64,000 bases of DNA. Origin: Medicago truncatula (Eukaryota > Streptophyta > Magnoliopsida > Fabales > Fabaceae). Below, piece after piece: positions 1-11,333 of the stretch. The translations under genes were made by a program, and so were the position numbers. The stretch's first letter is position 1. The number at the start of each line of letters is the position of its first letter. The stretch is taken from NCBI RefSeq assembly GCF_003473485.1, contig NC_053046.1, positions 9,000,001 through 9,064,000 of the forward strand. The letters run 5' to 3'. The notes under the pieces are model-generated. The model saw only the letters and a list, made by a program, of their open reading frames with translations, was not told the DNA's origin and did not search any database.

Positions 1-600
1 ACTTGTTTAAAACATTATAAAACGTTTCTCCGCAATAAGTTAGCTCAAAAATTTATTTTTAAGTCCAAATTTTCGTTAGGTTTATCTTGAATTTTTTACG
101 TTTAAAAAAATTATATTTAATCATTACATGTTAAAAAATTCTAATTTTTTATGAAAGAGATTATTATAATGTTCTTAACATATCTGTTAAAAATCATTTA
201 AAAATATAAAATTTTAAGCATAATTAAACAAATTATAATTTAAGAGGGACCAACACATACTTTTAGTCCTTGTAAAATTAAAATTTGCTTAATTGTGCTT
301 AAACTTTGAAATTTTCAACATATTTTTTACATACTTATTTAGAACATTATACAAAGTTCCTCCGCAAAAAGATAACTCAAAATTTTATTATTAGGTCCAA
401 AGTTTCATTAATATAATCTTAAAAATTTGGCTTTTAGAAAAATTCATATTTAATTTATTACATGTTAAAAAACTAAAAGATTTTATAAAAGAGTGTTTTA
501 CGATGTTATGAACATGTCAGTAAAAAATCTTTCAGTTTAAGCATAATTAAATAAATTTTAATTTAACAGGGACTAAAAACACTAATGGAAAATTTTGTAG
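1..600. repeat. Imperfect tandem duplication, period about 325-332 bp
   Basis: Two AT-rich copies follow each other. Landmarks recur in order: ACTTGTTTAAAAC at 1 and ACTTATTTAGAAC at 333, the CTCCGCAA block, TTACATGTTAAAAAA, and AAGCATAATTAAA at 216 and 539. The copies differ at many positions, so the duplication is old. Short 'gggactaaaaa' repeats follow at 570-670. No coding sequence was recognised; the class of the element is unknown. Confidence 0.7.
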
Positions 601-679
601 GGACTAAAAAGTGTGATTTATTTTTATAGGGACTAAAAACAAAACTGTAGATATTTATAGGGACCAAAAAATTAATTAA

Positions 680-1690
680 CCCTAAACTAAATAAGAGTAA
701 GCACAATTTAAAAAAAAAATAATCAATAAGTACACGAAAAAAATAATATATTTCCCTCATTTTCTTCTTCTTCTTTTTCAAGCAACCTAAACAGGAAAAA
801 AAAATTCAAACTCGCAATTTTGAAATATAAACGAATCTCAACTAGTCTTCAATAACGTTGTTTCTAAAATATCATCGAATTAATATAGATTTATTACCTT
901 ATTACTATCATAATAAAAAAAAAAAACTGTTGAGCTCTCTTTATTGGTATATCTTCTGCTAGGTTGATATGTTTTTTTTGACAAACTGCTAGGTTGATAT
1001 GTTGTTGGTATTTATTTCATCAAAAATGCTAAACATCACGACACGCTCATCACGAGTATTTCACGAATTGTACTGAATTCATCTTTCATGAAGCAGAATT
1101 GTAACAATTTCATTTATGCTTTTGAAGCTACATCCAACTGGATTAAACTAACAATATATGATCACATGCTTGCAATATAGTGAGCTAATGATGGTGGTTT
1201 ATAAGATGCCTAGTAACAGTAGTAGCAAAGAGACAGAAGCGGTGGCCTTGTCTTTTTTGAGGCATAGGTGGTCTCTTTTTTTGCCTGTTCTGTTTATGAG
1301 TAGTGCAGGAAAGAAAGCAAGATATATAACCTATCCAAAAAAGAAAAAGAAAATGATGGAACATAACAAAAAGTTGTTTTCTTGGAATTCTCGTGAGATA
1401 ATCTCTCGCGAGATATAGCAAGGCTCTTATTTCATTTTGATATTTTCAAAAAAAGATAAGAAAAAAATTCTTTATTTTTATTCTATCACATCAAAAAAAA
1501 AAAGTTAATAGCAATGAGCACAATTATTTTTTAAGGGAAAATTAATCTACAATTTAAACACTTATTTCTTTTTAACAAAAAAATGAAATAATTTATTTCA
1601 AAAAAGATTAATGAATGATTGGTTGACACGTAGAAGAATCATAACCGTGATACATTGGATAATCAAAAGTCTCTCTCGGATATTACTCAA
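680..1690. other. Intergenic, AT-rich, no supported gene
   Basis: Upstream flank of the first SKP1 copy. Short open frames at 1158-1421 on both strands resemble no family I know and have no splice or promoter context. A small palindrome-like element (CTCGTGAGATAATCTCTCGCGAG region) lies near 1390-1413. Confidence 0.6.
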
Positions 1691-1700
1691 CAATAATCGA

Positions 1701-1710
1701 CTATAAATAA
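1701..1710 (+). promoter_or_regulatory. TATA box of SKP1 copy 1
   Basis: CTATAAATAA lies about 120 bp upstream of the start codon. The same ten bases stand about 135 bp upstream of the second SKP1 copy. Between TATA and ATG both copies carry telo-box-like AAACCCTA or its reverse complement (1762-1767 and 1805-1813), an element common in leaders of highly expressed plant genes. Confidence 0.7.
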
Positions 1711-1828
1711 CCTCACCCATCGCACTTTTCGCATTACCCAATTTTCTTCTCTAACTAAAATTAGGGTTAGCGATTTCACAAACACCGTTTCCAAATTCTC
1801 ATCCAAACCCTAATCAATCACGATCACG

Positions 1829-3321
1829 ATGTCTTCAACAAGAAAGATCACTCTCAAGAGTTCCGATGGCGAGACCTTCGAGGTCGATGAAGCTGTTGCT
1901 TTGGAATCTCAGACGATCAAGCATATGATCGAAGATGATTGCGCTGACAGTGGAATCCCTCTTCCCAACGTTACCAGTAAGATCTTGGCGAAGGTGATTG
2001 AGTATTGCAAGAAGCATGTTGAGGCTGCTGCTGCTGAAGAGAAGCCTTCTGAGGATGAGATTAAGAGCTGGGATGGTGAGTTTGTTAAGGTTGACCAGGC
2101 TACGCTTTTCGATCTCATCTTGGTGAGTTTTTATTCTTAGATCTAATCGTTTTTCTGTTGATTTTGGTGCTTCTTTGTCGGTTTTTGATGATTTGGGGGT
2201 AGATTAGGGTTTGTGTTATTTGTTTTAATTTGTTTTCGATTATTTATTGGTTTTAGGGATGAAGTTAATTACAATTTTATTGATTATATGATGATATGTC
2301 TCTGATTATGTTATTAGGTTAACTTTTTTGCGGTGAATTTTGTCTTGTTGTTTAAAGAAGTGGTTTATCATGTAATTGATTGTGTCTATTTTTGTTTAAT
2401 CCATAGGGTTTAGCTTAATGAAGCGTTTACTGAAATTTAAGGGCTTGTTTGGTTTTAGGAGTTTGTGCTTTACATATCATATTGGTTTCACCGTGTTCTA
2501 GGAAACAGTTGAAACAAGTTTTAAGCAAAAATATCATATTTTTTCACTGTTGTACAGAACTTTAGAAATTAGAATGATATCATTGTTTGTATGGAACTAT
2601 AGTGAATTAAGTGGTTATTTTTAAGATTAAACCAAACATCAATGATTTTATGAAATAAAACTAGCCGCAAGGGATCTTGGTTTTTTTATGAATAAAGAAC
2701 ATACAAAGCATGGACTTGTTGGTATCGGACACGTCGTCACCATCAAAATATTGAGATTGTCATAATTAATTGTACTATATCACTTGTCAAGGTTCTGGAT
2801 CACACTATCGATTAGCAGTGTCGGTGCTACAACTTCTAATAAATGTGGGTTTATTCTTTTAAATTTTAGGAGCCCAAATATGCCTGTTTGTTTGTGTTAC
2901 TGAAAATTGTTTTTGGATTCCATTATTAAAAAAACCTAATTAGTCTGGATTATAGTTTAGGAAGTTGAAGTTTGGATTCTGATTAATTTTATAATCATTT
3001 TGTTGTTAAAACCCACAAAAACGTCTTTGATTGCCATTGCATTTTGCATTCTCTCTTGTTTTCTGTACTGCAGTGTGTTGTGTTTATTTAGATTAAATGG
3101 ATAAGGCTGATTAAATATATTATTGGCTTTGCATTTTTTCTTTTTAGGCTGCTAACTACTTGAATATCAAGAGCTTGCTGGATCTTACCTGCCAAACTGT
3201 TGCAGACATGATCAAGGGAAAAACACCAGAGGAGATCCGCAAGACATTCAACATCAAGAATGACTTCTCACCTGAGGAAGAGGAGGAAGTTCGTAGGGAA
3301 AACCAATGGGCATTTGAATGA
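1829..3321 (+). CDS. SKP1: SKP1-like protein, copy 1 (two exons)
   Basis: SKP1 is the adaptor of SCF ubiquitin ligases; it links cullin 1 to F-box proteins. Exon 1 is 1829-2122 and exon 2 is 3148-3321, joined in phase 0 across a 1025-bp intron (donor TTG|GTGAGT, acceptor TTTTTAG|GCT). The product is 155 residues, the normal family length. The BTB/POZ-like fold covers about residues 5-65 (starting [10 protein letters not shown]). The C-terminal Skp1 domain covers about 99-155, with [19 protein letters not shown] and the invariant end ending ENQWAFE. It differs from the copy at 11334 by only five residues (E/D, S/N, I/L, G/S, S/N), all conservative or in the acidic linker or exon 2 start. The start codon has a good plant context. 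It looks intact. Confidence 0.97.
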
Positions 3322-4760
3322 TGCTCTTCAACTAAAATTTGCATTGTGGATTTATGCTGTTTGTTTTATTCATCAAAGTTCCGCAATGTAGATCAATGCT
3401 ATATATGCTAAGTACTTGTTTATCTTCTGGATTATTTTGTGCTGAGTGTTGACTATGTTTCACTGGACAGCGTTTATCTTACTGCTTGAACTTAAGTGCG
3501 GTCTGAAATGTAAGTAATAGTAGTTGTTTATGATGATTGATGAGCTAATGTGTTGGTTTGGCATGAGGGTTATTGTCTTAAGTAATTGCTATCGCTGTTA
3601 AAAAATGTAAGTTACTTGCTGTTAAAATTGGTACTAACAAAGGGTTATTCTGCAAAGTAAATCACAGGTCTTTTTTATTTTTTGCTGCATACAATAGACC
3701 CATTTGACCAACTTCATCATGTTAATCTTGATGGGTGTGGTTTTTTTTTTTTTTTTTTTTTTCAGAGTCTCAACACCATCTATTTGGTAATGTCGCTCTT
3801 ACTTTTTTAACAGCACATGATAATGACTTCTATATACCAACACAAGCTTCTTTTAACAGTTGAATTTCGCATTATACTACAAAATAAGGGCATTGTTTAA
3901 GGATTTGTAAAAAGAGATAGTGTTATGAAATTTTTATCTTCATCATGCAATACTTAAAATTAATAAATACACTGTTTTTTATGCAAAAATATATATAATA
4001 ATAAAATTTCTTTTGGTTTTATGGCTCATGTTCAAAGGGCATTTGTTAACATTAGCTATAATTTGCTCTTCCTTCTTGTTCAATGGATTATCCCATTTTT
4101 TTTTGCCTCTTTTACCATACTTAGGGAATGAAATATCACATGCTGATCACTAAACATGAAATACTATAATTGAAGATGAATTTCTTGTGTTTTGCCTTTT
4201 TGTTTGTTCCTTTATTTTGTTCCTTTATTTTGTTTATATTTTTAAAAGTTGTCCTTTATTTTGTAAATATTGGGAAATATGAGTTTTTTTGAGCAAGCAA
4301 GCCCATGAGTTCTTCAATTCATCCTCTTATTTGTTTTACTCGATTTTTATTAACATTATATAGGCTATGAATGCATCACGATTAGCCTAGATGCAGAGAA
4401 ATTAAACTGCGGTAGATTGAAAGAATGTGAATCTAAAACGAGCTTTGAATTCAAACCGTGTGAGACCATTCGTCCCAACTTATACTATTTAAAAGATTCT
4501 TTGGCTGTCTATTTTCTTCATTCTTTAGTATCATAATGAAAAGCAAAAATTGTATCTAATGGGAAGAAAAATAACTACGTCTAAGGCAGCAAATATTAAA
4601 GACAAATCAAATAGAGGTCATCCCTAAAAATCCAATGGAGGCAATCAACTCCTTTTAAATCCAAAATAAAAAAAATTCCAGAAACTTCATAAAGTAGATA
4701 AAAACTATTGTCTATAACGGCTTATTGAAGCTTATTTCCATAAAAAAAAAAAAAATCTTA
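3322..4760. other. 3' flank of SKP1 copy 1, no gene seen
   Basis: AT-rich sequence with a run of about 22 T at 3740-3761. It probably includes the 3' UTR of SKP1: blocks near 3510-3550 (AAGTAATAGTAG.., ATGATTGATGAGC) resemble 12890-12920 behind the second copy. No other gene is supported. Confidence 0.6.
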
Positions 4761-5361
4761 ATTCTATATTTAATTTGGAGGAGGGAAGAAAATGGGCATC
4801 AACATAATTTATTGTTTTTGACAAAAACAAAACGATATTCATTCATTCAAATTGATAGAATACATCAAAATCAACATCGCTAGCGTAAAGGATTAATCTG
4901 CGAACAAACTCACAACATCCAAGTTAATAGTATATAACGACAAAATGCCTACAAAAAAATGCTTCCGGATCTGCAACGTTGTCGTCCAAATCATCGATTG
5001 TATATGTGATTGACTAAAGCTGATCAATATGAAACAAACGAACAGCGCAACAAGACGCGGAATCAAACAATGTCACACAAGACGACGAAATCACGAAGAA
5101 AAAAAAACACAAAAGAAAACACTTGATATATGTGGAAATCACTTATTTTAGATTGAAAGAAAATGGAAAAAGGATGCAGAGGGTGATTTTAGATCAAAAA
5201 ATGACCTAACCTAAAATCACCCCTCCTAAACGAGTGAAAGAGAACGAAAACTTAGAGAGAAGTTGGAGTTTCTCTCACTAAAAAGCTAGGGCCGGCTAAT
5301 ATCTTGCATCAGCATATTTATATTCTACTTTAATTTGGAGGAGGGAAGAAAATGGCATCAG
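4761..5361 (-). mobile_element. Retroposon-like insertion flanked by about 40-bp direct repeats
   Basis: About 520 bp (4804-5321) lie between two near-identical direct repeats, 4761-4803 and 5322-5361, which share TAATTTGGAGGAGGGAAGAA and flanking bases. The right repeat is the last codons and stop of the cupin pseudogene, so the element landed at the gene's 3' end. On the minus strand it starts with a GTGAGAGAAACTCC-type leader and ends with TATTCTATCAATTTGAATG followed by AATGAATATCG, a tail I associate with plant LINE 3' ends. A second copy lies at 54643-55192. There is no open frame, so it is probably a non-autonomous LINE derivative. Confidence 0.6.
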
Positions 5362-6630
5362 CAGTCCTCTTTGAACGGAAGAGCTTCTCAACTTCTGGAT
5401 CTACATTGAAAGCAGTCTGCAGAACTCTAGGTGATAGGGCCTTCCACACCGAAGAACTTCCAGCCATGTGTGTAAATACAGGACTGAAAAAACAAAAATC
5501 ATAATCATAGTAAGTATAATATTCCTTGATTATTTCTCATATTGCACTACAATCAGTAAAAAAACTAGATCAATGCCTCATTTAGATTAACAACTTAATT
5601 GAATGCTTCTAACACAAATGCATATCATATAAGTGTTTATGCATACACTATTTCTATAATAAAAGATAGAGTAATAAAGTCAAACTATTTTCATATAATT
5701 TGCAAGCTATTTTCATAAGCTATCCTATAGAGCTTATGGAAAGAAGCTGAAAACAGTTTGAGGACCTGTTTCATGAGCTCTTCCAAAGTGCTTCACAAAT
5801 ACTTATACAATTAGATAAGTTTAAAAAAGTTAATCCAAACAGACACTCTATGCTAATGATAATTAATTGTTCAATAAGAAACATGAAAGCTCTTATGTTA
5901 TGTTGAGAGTGACTTCAAATTTCAAAGAAACACAAATTCGAGAGTATAGAATAGCCAAAATCTATGTATATTGTATAGTCTATACACTAGACAGATAATG
6001 AGTGCATTGCTTATCAGTCATCACATGCATATATAACAACAAATAACAAAGAACAAAAGGATAACAGTATCTGCAACTTGATTAAAAGTTAAGAAAAACT
6101 CACTTAGGGGTAGTGATTATAGAAAACCACTCCATTCCATCATTTTCAGCAATCTTTGAGACAACAAAAAACCTCGGCATAATGAACAAATCTCCAGCCT
6201 TCAAAGTTGTCTCCAAGACTCTCTTACCATCAACACCAACAACCTGAACTCGTCCGCTCCCCCTAACAATGTAAGTAACCTGCAAAGCAGAATCACAAGA
6301 GAATCCAGGAGAGCACATGGATCTTCAATCAATCCTCATTAGATCAGCTCCTAAACCAACCTCACCAACCAAAGGAAGGTTCTTGGTGTTCAGGACAACA
6401 ACCCTTCCACCATTTTTAATATCAACATCCAATGGTGCCTCCAGACAGTTCAAAGCCATGCCATTCTTGTGTTTCTCCTTGGGCTGAGGAAGGCTGATTT
6501 TTCCATCAAGCTTCACAATCCCTTTAGCGGACTGCTTTCCAACGAGTGTCTTCACATTGTTCTCGTCCAAGTCCCAAGCTCTTCCCACAAACTCAGTTGA
6601 AAATCCAGTAAAGATTCCATTAGGACTATA
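5330..6630 (-). pseudogene. 11S-globulin / glutelin-type cupin, 3' part only
   Basis: Reading the minus strand, the segment begins at PNGIFTGFSTEFVGRAWDLD near 6630 and covers the second cupin half: an EVGLGADLMRID stretch, CSPGFSCDSALQVTYIVRGS, the GRVQVVGVDGKRVLETTL strand, then donor TAA|GTGAGT near 6106. The acceptor is at 5483. The last exon, 5330-5483, encodes PVFTHMAGSSSVWKALSP through to SKRTADAIFFPPPN and a stop. The family makes seed-storage-like bicupins of about 350 residues in plants. Here the N-terminal half is missing; homology stops where a MITE starts at 6648. An in-frame TGA also interrupts the junction LMRID/MCSPG near 6320. It is a dead host gene fragment. Confidence 0.88.
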
Positions 6631-6647
6631 CTTAATATTTTAACTTT

Positions 6648-6963
6648 GTGGCTTAATTGCACTTTTGGACTCCTATCTTTCCAAAAGTTACGGTTATGGA
6701 CCCCTAACTAATTTAAATACAAAACAGCCCCCTATGTTTTGATTCTTTGGCAGTTTTGAACCCTCAATCCATTGTTGACTCGGTCAACGCTGACGTGGCA
6801 CCCTAAGTGAGATGCCACGTGTCAATTTTTATTTTTTTTTGTGTCTTGGAGGTCCAAAATTGCTAAAGAATCAAAATATAGGGGGCTGTTTTGTATTTAA
6901 ATTAGTTAGGGGTCCATAACCGCAACTTTTGAAAAGATAGGGGTCCAAAAGTGCAATTAAGCC
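6648..6963. mobile_element. Foldback MITE, Mutator-like
   Basis: Arms of about 115 bp are inverted copies: GGCTTAATTGCACTTTTGG at the left and its complement CCAAAAGTGCAATTAAGCC at the right; both arms carry the 'cccctaactaatttaaatac' block. Possible 9-bp target duplications TTTAACTTT lie at 6639-6647 and 6964-6972, but the flank is low complexity, so this is weak. It abuts the broken 5' end of the cupin pseudogene. A sister element is at 60783. Confidence 0.8.
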
Positions 6964-7030
6964 TTTAACTTTTTAACTTTTTTTAATACATAATATTTTA
7001 ACTTTTTTTTTTTAAAGAAAAGGAATATAC

Positions 7031-7420
7031 TTATAACATTTCATTAAAAATAAGAGAGTTTATACAACGAGGTACAAGATAATAAATAGTGGGACTAACA
7101 GTTAATGTAGCAACCCCAACAAGGGTGTGAGCTACCTCAGTTGCTTGTTGTTCGTTGAACTCAATCTTCAAGTTTGAGAAGTGTGTGTTGAAAAGACTCC
7201 GGCATGCTGAAATTACTTGTCCAAATTCTGTAACATCAACCTCACGATGGTGGAAGGCGTCTATTGTAATCTTTGAATCCAAGACGACATCGACTTCGTC
7301 AAATTGCATGTCACTTAGTCATTGTAAACGTGGAATAAACCCAAGGCTTCTCCCACAACAACATAATACACATGAGAGAGCGGGATAGTTTGAACCAACG
7401 CAAAGGTATCTTCATCATCG
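7031..7420 (-). mobile_element. LINE remnant: RNase H-type domain
   Basis: The minus strand encodes MQFDEVDVVLDSKITIDAF and then EFGQVISACRSLF, the plant RVT_3-type RNase H module that ends many plant LINE ORF2 proteins. It includes the conserved D of the V.LDSK motif and the usual end QQATEVAHTLVGVA. Upstream, LVQTIPLSHVYYVVVGEALG (7310-7420) continues the same domain in another frame, so at least one frameshift lies between the parts. It is a 3' fragment of about 130 codons, with no reverse transcriptase beside it. A host gene with a lone RNase H domain is possible but less likely. Confidence 0.75.
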
Positions 7421-7559
7421 CGGCTAAATATCCAATACCTATTCTATTCAACTCATTCGAAAATTAAGCATCAATATTTTAACTTTTAAAACGTTAAATT
7501 CATCATTTTTAATGCAATATTTATATTTTTATCCTCTTAATCAATGTCTTAAGGGCACT

Positions 7560-9085
7560 TTTAACATTTCTCTATTTTTTTAACGGCAAAATTTATTTAA
7601 AACTCGACCCCTACTCAGAACGAACAGAGATTGGTAAATCAGAGACTACGAAGGCACCATATATATGCGGAACACCCAAAATAAACACCAATAAAGACAC
7701 GAAATACACACAGCACCCACCTAAGACCTACCTTCAACACCCATGAACCCCACCACCACCAAAACCAATTTCACCGCCTAAAGAAACTCTATCCCAACAA
7801 CCACTTGAAACGAAATCCATAACCACTCATCGCCGCTACTCACTCCAAAGAAACACCTCGCGCAATCAAACATCCTCTTCATCTCCCCATGGTTAAACCA
7901 CACCCAAAAAGTCCTATTTGAACACTCCTTTGGCTTTCACTACCTCTCTACCCCACCCCCACTCCTTTGACAAATCAATAAGGTACCCCTCATCTTCAAT
8001 CCGCCGAAGAAGACATCATAACCAGCCAAACCACTTACAGCTTGACACTAGCTCCTGATTTCGAAGCAAAAGTAATCAGCCCACCAACATCCAAAGCACA
8101 AAACAGTAAGGCATTCGATAGGATCGGCAGTGATTAAACCGAAATCATGATAGAAAAGGAAACAAGTTCAGCTCGAATATCACCCACACTCTAAGCACCC
8201 AAACACAACAAGAGTCAGCGACGACAAATATGGACCCAACACAGCGGCGACCACCACACAAGAAATAACTCCATTAACAATCATATAACACCACCAAATA
8301 GCACCACCTAATACAAAACAAACGCCAAAATCTAACCACACACCCAAAAAAGGTTGAGACACTACAAAACCATAACACCCAAAAAACAAAGACCGAGCAG
8401 CCAACACATAACGTAAATGAAACATGGGTGAAGTTCATACAATAAAGTAATGTGTTAGTTGTGGTATCAATGTAAAAAAAAGAGTTATTTGTGTGGCAAT
8501 GGAGGAAGGTTAGTTAGAAAAAGTGGCAAATCTGAACAAGAAGAGCTGGAACATTGTCGTAAACTATATAATGCCATTGGAACAGCAACCCATAAAACTT
8601 AAAAAACAAATCCCACAAATAACTAACCACAAAGATTCAACATCATGATCCAATCATAAACCATAAAAATAACAAACCATCACTACCATAAACCACCACG
8701 AGATCTAGATCCCGATCCGAATCTAGATCTACGACCACAAACTAACCAACATCACGATCACGAACCACCACAAGAACCAGCAACAACACGACCACGAAAC
8801 CACCCCCAAATACCGTCGTGAATCACTACAAAGTGCCGCAAAACAATGCCACCACGAACTATCCAACATGTTAAAAACGGCCGCCAGGAGAAATAGGTCG
8901 CTGAGTGATGCAGACGGCCAAAGACAGTCATCGCACCACCCAACGATTGCATCTACATCTCACCGGAGAAAGGTTGGATTAGGTGGGAGGAGGATAACGG
9001 TGGAAATCTGGAGAGAAGTGAGAGAGAAAAGTTTATATTTCTCTATTAATTATTACAACTCTACAAAAATGATTAATGCAGAATG
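7560..9085. repeat. Dispersed repeat family related to 56280-56945
   Basis: C-rich on the plus strand, with words such as GAAGAAGACATCATAACCAG and GACACTAGCTCCTGATTTCG that recur, diverged, at 56700-56920 (GAGAAGACATCATAACGAGC; GACACTAACTCCCGATCTC). The block at 8700-9085 carries AGATCTAGATC repeats and a CACCGGAGAAAGG motif. No intact protein is seen; frames at 8180-8425 and 8758-8952 look like noise. Class unknown; perhaps the non-coding part of a LINE. Confidence 0.5.
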
Positions 9086-9239
9086 AAATTGTAGATAACC
9101 CTAAACCTAACATGGTTGAGATCGTGGAGAAGGAAAACTTTGACTAAGAAGAAAGTGGAATGTTAATGGTGTTAGATGAAAAAGGGAAACATAATGAAGA
9201 AGAGGAGAAGAACCAAAGTACGTAGATATGGCTTGGGAA

Positions 9240-9610
9240 GTACATATTATCTTCAAATACTGCCAACTCCTAAGAAGGAATTTGCGAAAAATTTGATATT
9301 ATCCTTGCCGATAAATACTTGAAAGAGGGTAATATATTTTCAGAAAAAGCAAAGACATGTTTACCTATTAGGTATTCAATCATCAAAACTCGTGATGCGT
9401 TTGATGATGGTTCCGCCTACAAAATTGGAGATGAAGATACAATTATGTGGCTCCATCCTTTGAACCGTCAAGTATCCTCTTATTAATATGATACAAAATA
9501 TATTTCCAAATCATTTATGCCTTAAGATTAAGGATTTATGGGATGATGGAAAAAACATCATTGTTGAGCTAAATCTGCTCTTATCTCTTGAAAGTATGCC
9601 TCAGTAGTAC
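9240..9610 (+). mobile_element. LINE remnant: region between RT and RNase H
   Basis: An open frame without a usable ATG reads ILADKYLKEGNIFSEK, then RDAFDDGSAYKIGDEDTIMW. This matches the plant LINE segment that normally reads like 'KYLKG...ARD.LKDGF.YKIGNG..T.FW'. In another frame shortly after comes LKIKDLWDDGKNIIVELNL, the usual 'V.DLW..G.WD...L' segment that follows. It is plus strand, so it is not the same insertion as the minus-strand RNase H piece at 7031. Confidence 0.6.
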
Positions 9611-9854
9611 ATGAGTTGAAACCAACCATAATCACATCAATTGCTAACACATGGGTGTGGAAAGACAATTAAACAATCGTTGTCCTTATCTAATTTTTTT
9701 TTAGAGATATTCTTATAATATAATAATAAACAGTTTTTTGGAAGAAACTAATTCAAAATTTCAAATGATACGATACATACTAGTTGACTAAAAAAGTAAG
9801 GACAAAAAAATGTGATGGAAAACTTTTTGAAGACTAATAATCTAAATTCTTTAT

Positions 9855-10330
9855 TTTTTTTTAACGAGACCATCAATAGTCTTTATTATAGAAAAATTGT
9901 TTAAAGAAATAATTGGGATAGTAAAAAAGTAAGTATAGATATACTCATCTAACTTGCTACACTTTTGAAAAGATAAATGAAATATACTCATATCGTGTTT
10001 GTTACACTTTTATTTTAATATTTGAATGTATTATTATATATTTGTTATATGTGTTATTTGTGTTGAAAGTTGAGGGTAATTTTAGAAGGAGAAAAAGCAA
10101 ACCCAAAAGAACAAATATAATATATATATATATATATAAAGAAAACCATTCCTTTCAGTATTTTTGGGTTGGATTTTTCCTTTCAAAAATACCTTTAATT
10201 TTCAATACAAATAACACATGTAACAAATAGATAAGAATAAATATAAATATTAAAATAAAATGTAACAAACACAAATGTTTAGTTTTTTCCTTTATCATTT
10301 AAAAAGTGTAACAAACTAGATGAATGTATA

Positions 10331-10368
<38 letters not shown>

Positions 10369-10450
10369 TATATTTTCATTATCCCAGTTATACCCTTAAA
10401 CAACAGCTTTTTCTATAATAAAGATTGTTGTTGGTGTCATTAAAAAAATA
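9855..10450. mobile_element. Large foldback element (about 600 bp)
   Basis: The left arm has CTTTATTATAGAAAAATTG then ATAATTGGGATA near 9880-9925. The right arm has the complement, TATCCCAGTTAT then CTATAATAAAG, near 10380-10425. Inside, a second inverted pair contains GTGTTATTTG and TGTAACAAACACAAATG. A (TA)n microsatellite occupies about 10329-10362. No transposase is present. Confidence 0.7.
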
Positions 10451-10669
10451 AGAATTTAACTTATATATTTTTGTTATATTGTTGGTTTCATTGAAATAAA
10501 TAATCATAATTAGTTTGATTTGTTAGGATTTGAAAGTAAAAAATAATTACATTTTTACTTTTAATCAAAATTAAAATTTCATAAAAACATCATTCATAAT
10601 TTTCAAACGTTGGCACAATAAAAAGAGCAGAAAGACGGACACGTGAGTGCTCGTCTTTTCGCTATTATA

Positions 10670-10900
10670 TATAGTATAGATACATTTGTTATAGGTCACT
10701 AGCGATTAAAAGTAAAATTTTTTATTACACTTTTTAAATATATAGACATTCATCTATTTTGTTACACTTTTTAAATGATAAAAAAAATTGAACATTTGTG
10801 TTTGTTATATTTTTATTTTGATATTTAGATTTATTCTTATATATTTGTTACATGTGTTATTTGTATTGATAATTGAGGGTATTATTAGAAGAAAAAAACA
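10670..10900. repeat. Inverted partial copy of the 9855-10450 element
   Basis: 10725-10870 is the reverse complement of about 10200-10335: both carry ACATTCATCTA, GTTACACTTTTTAAATGAT, and the ACATGTGTTATTTGTATTG block. Only one arm is present, so it is a truncated relative. Confidence 0.65.
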
Positions 10901-11190
10901 AATTTAAAAGTGCTGAAGGAGGTAAAGAAAATACTTGTACCAAAAAAAATACATACTTGTAGTTTTATATTTAAAAATTTAAAAAGCAAAGATACTGATT
11001 TTCCTTAAAAAAAAAGGCATTACTTGACCAATAAATAAATATTTACTTCACCAATAAAAATACCAATCAATAAATATCTTATATTAAAAAATTCCGAGGA
11101 GTTCTAATAATAAAATCTTTTTAATTTAAAATCAAATTTAAAAGATAAAACCTCCACGTAGGAGACCCTGATTGCATTCTAGTAGCAGCA
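10900..11190. other. Upstream region of SKP1 copy 2
   Basis: AT-rich, no gene. It leads into the core promoter of the second SKP1 gene. Confidence 0.5.
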
Positions 11191-11200
11191 CTATAAATAA
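11191..11200 (+). promoter_or_regulatory. TATA box of SKP1 copy 2
   Basis: CTATAAATAA, the same ten bases as upstream of copy 1. AATTAGGGTTTT (about 11258-11270) and AACCCTAATC just before the ATG are telo-box-like elements. The last 23 bases before the ATG (11311-11333) match copy 1 (1806-1828) exactly. Confidence 0.7.
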
Positions 11201-11333
11201 ACCCCTCACGCCCATAGTTTTACACATTCTGTTTCTCTATTTTCCGATTCAGAAAAAATTAGGGTTTTTATTTCTCGTAAAGGGGAAGAACAATTTCCAA
11301 TTCTCAACGGAACCCTAATCAATCACGATCACG

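Noticed and set aside
1-600. Tandem duplication considered as a pair of LTRs
   Set aside because: The copies adjoin with no internal region and lack TG..CA ends.
8180-8952. Minus-strand frames of 64-81 codons in the C-rich repeat
   Set aside because: Strongly biased composition from a dispersed repeat, no domain and no splice context.
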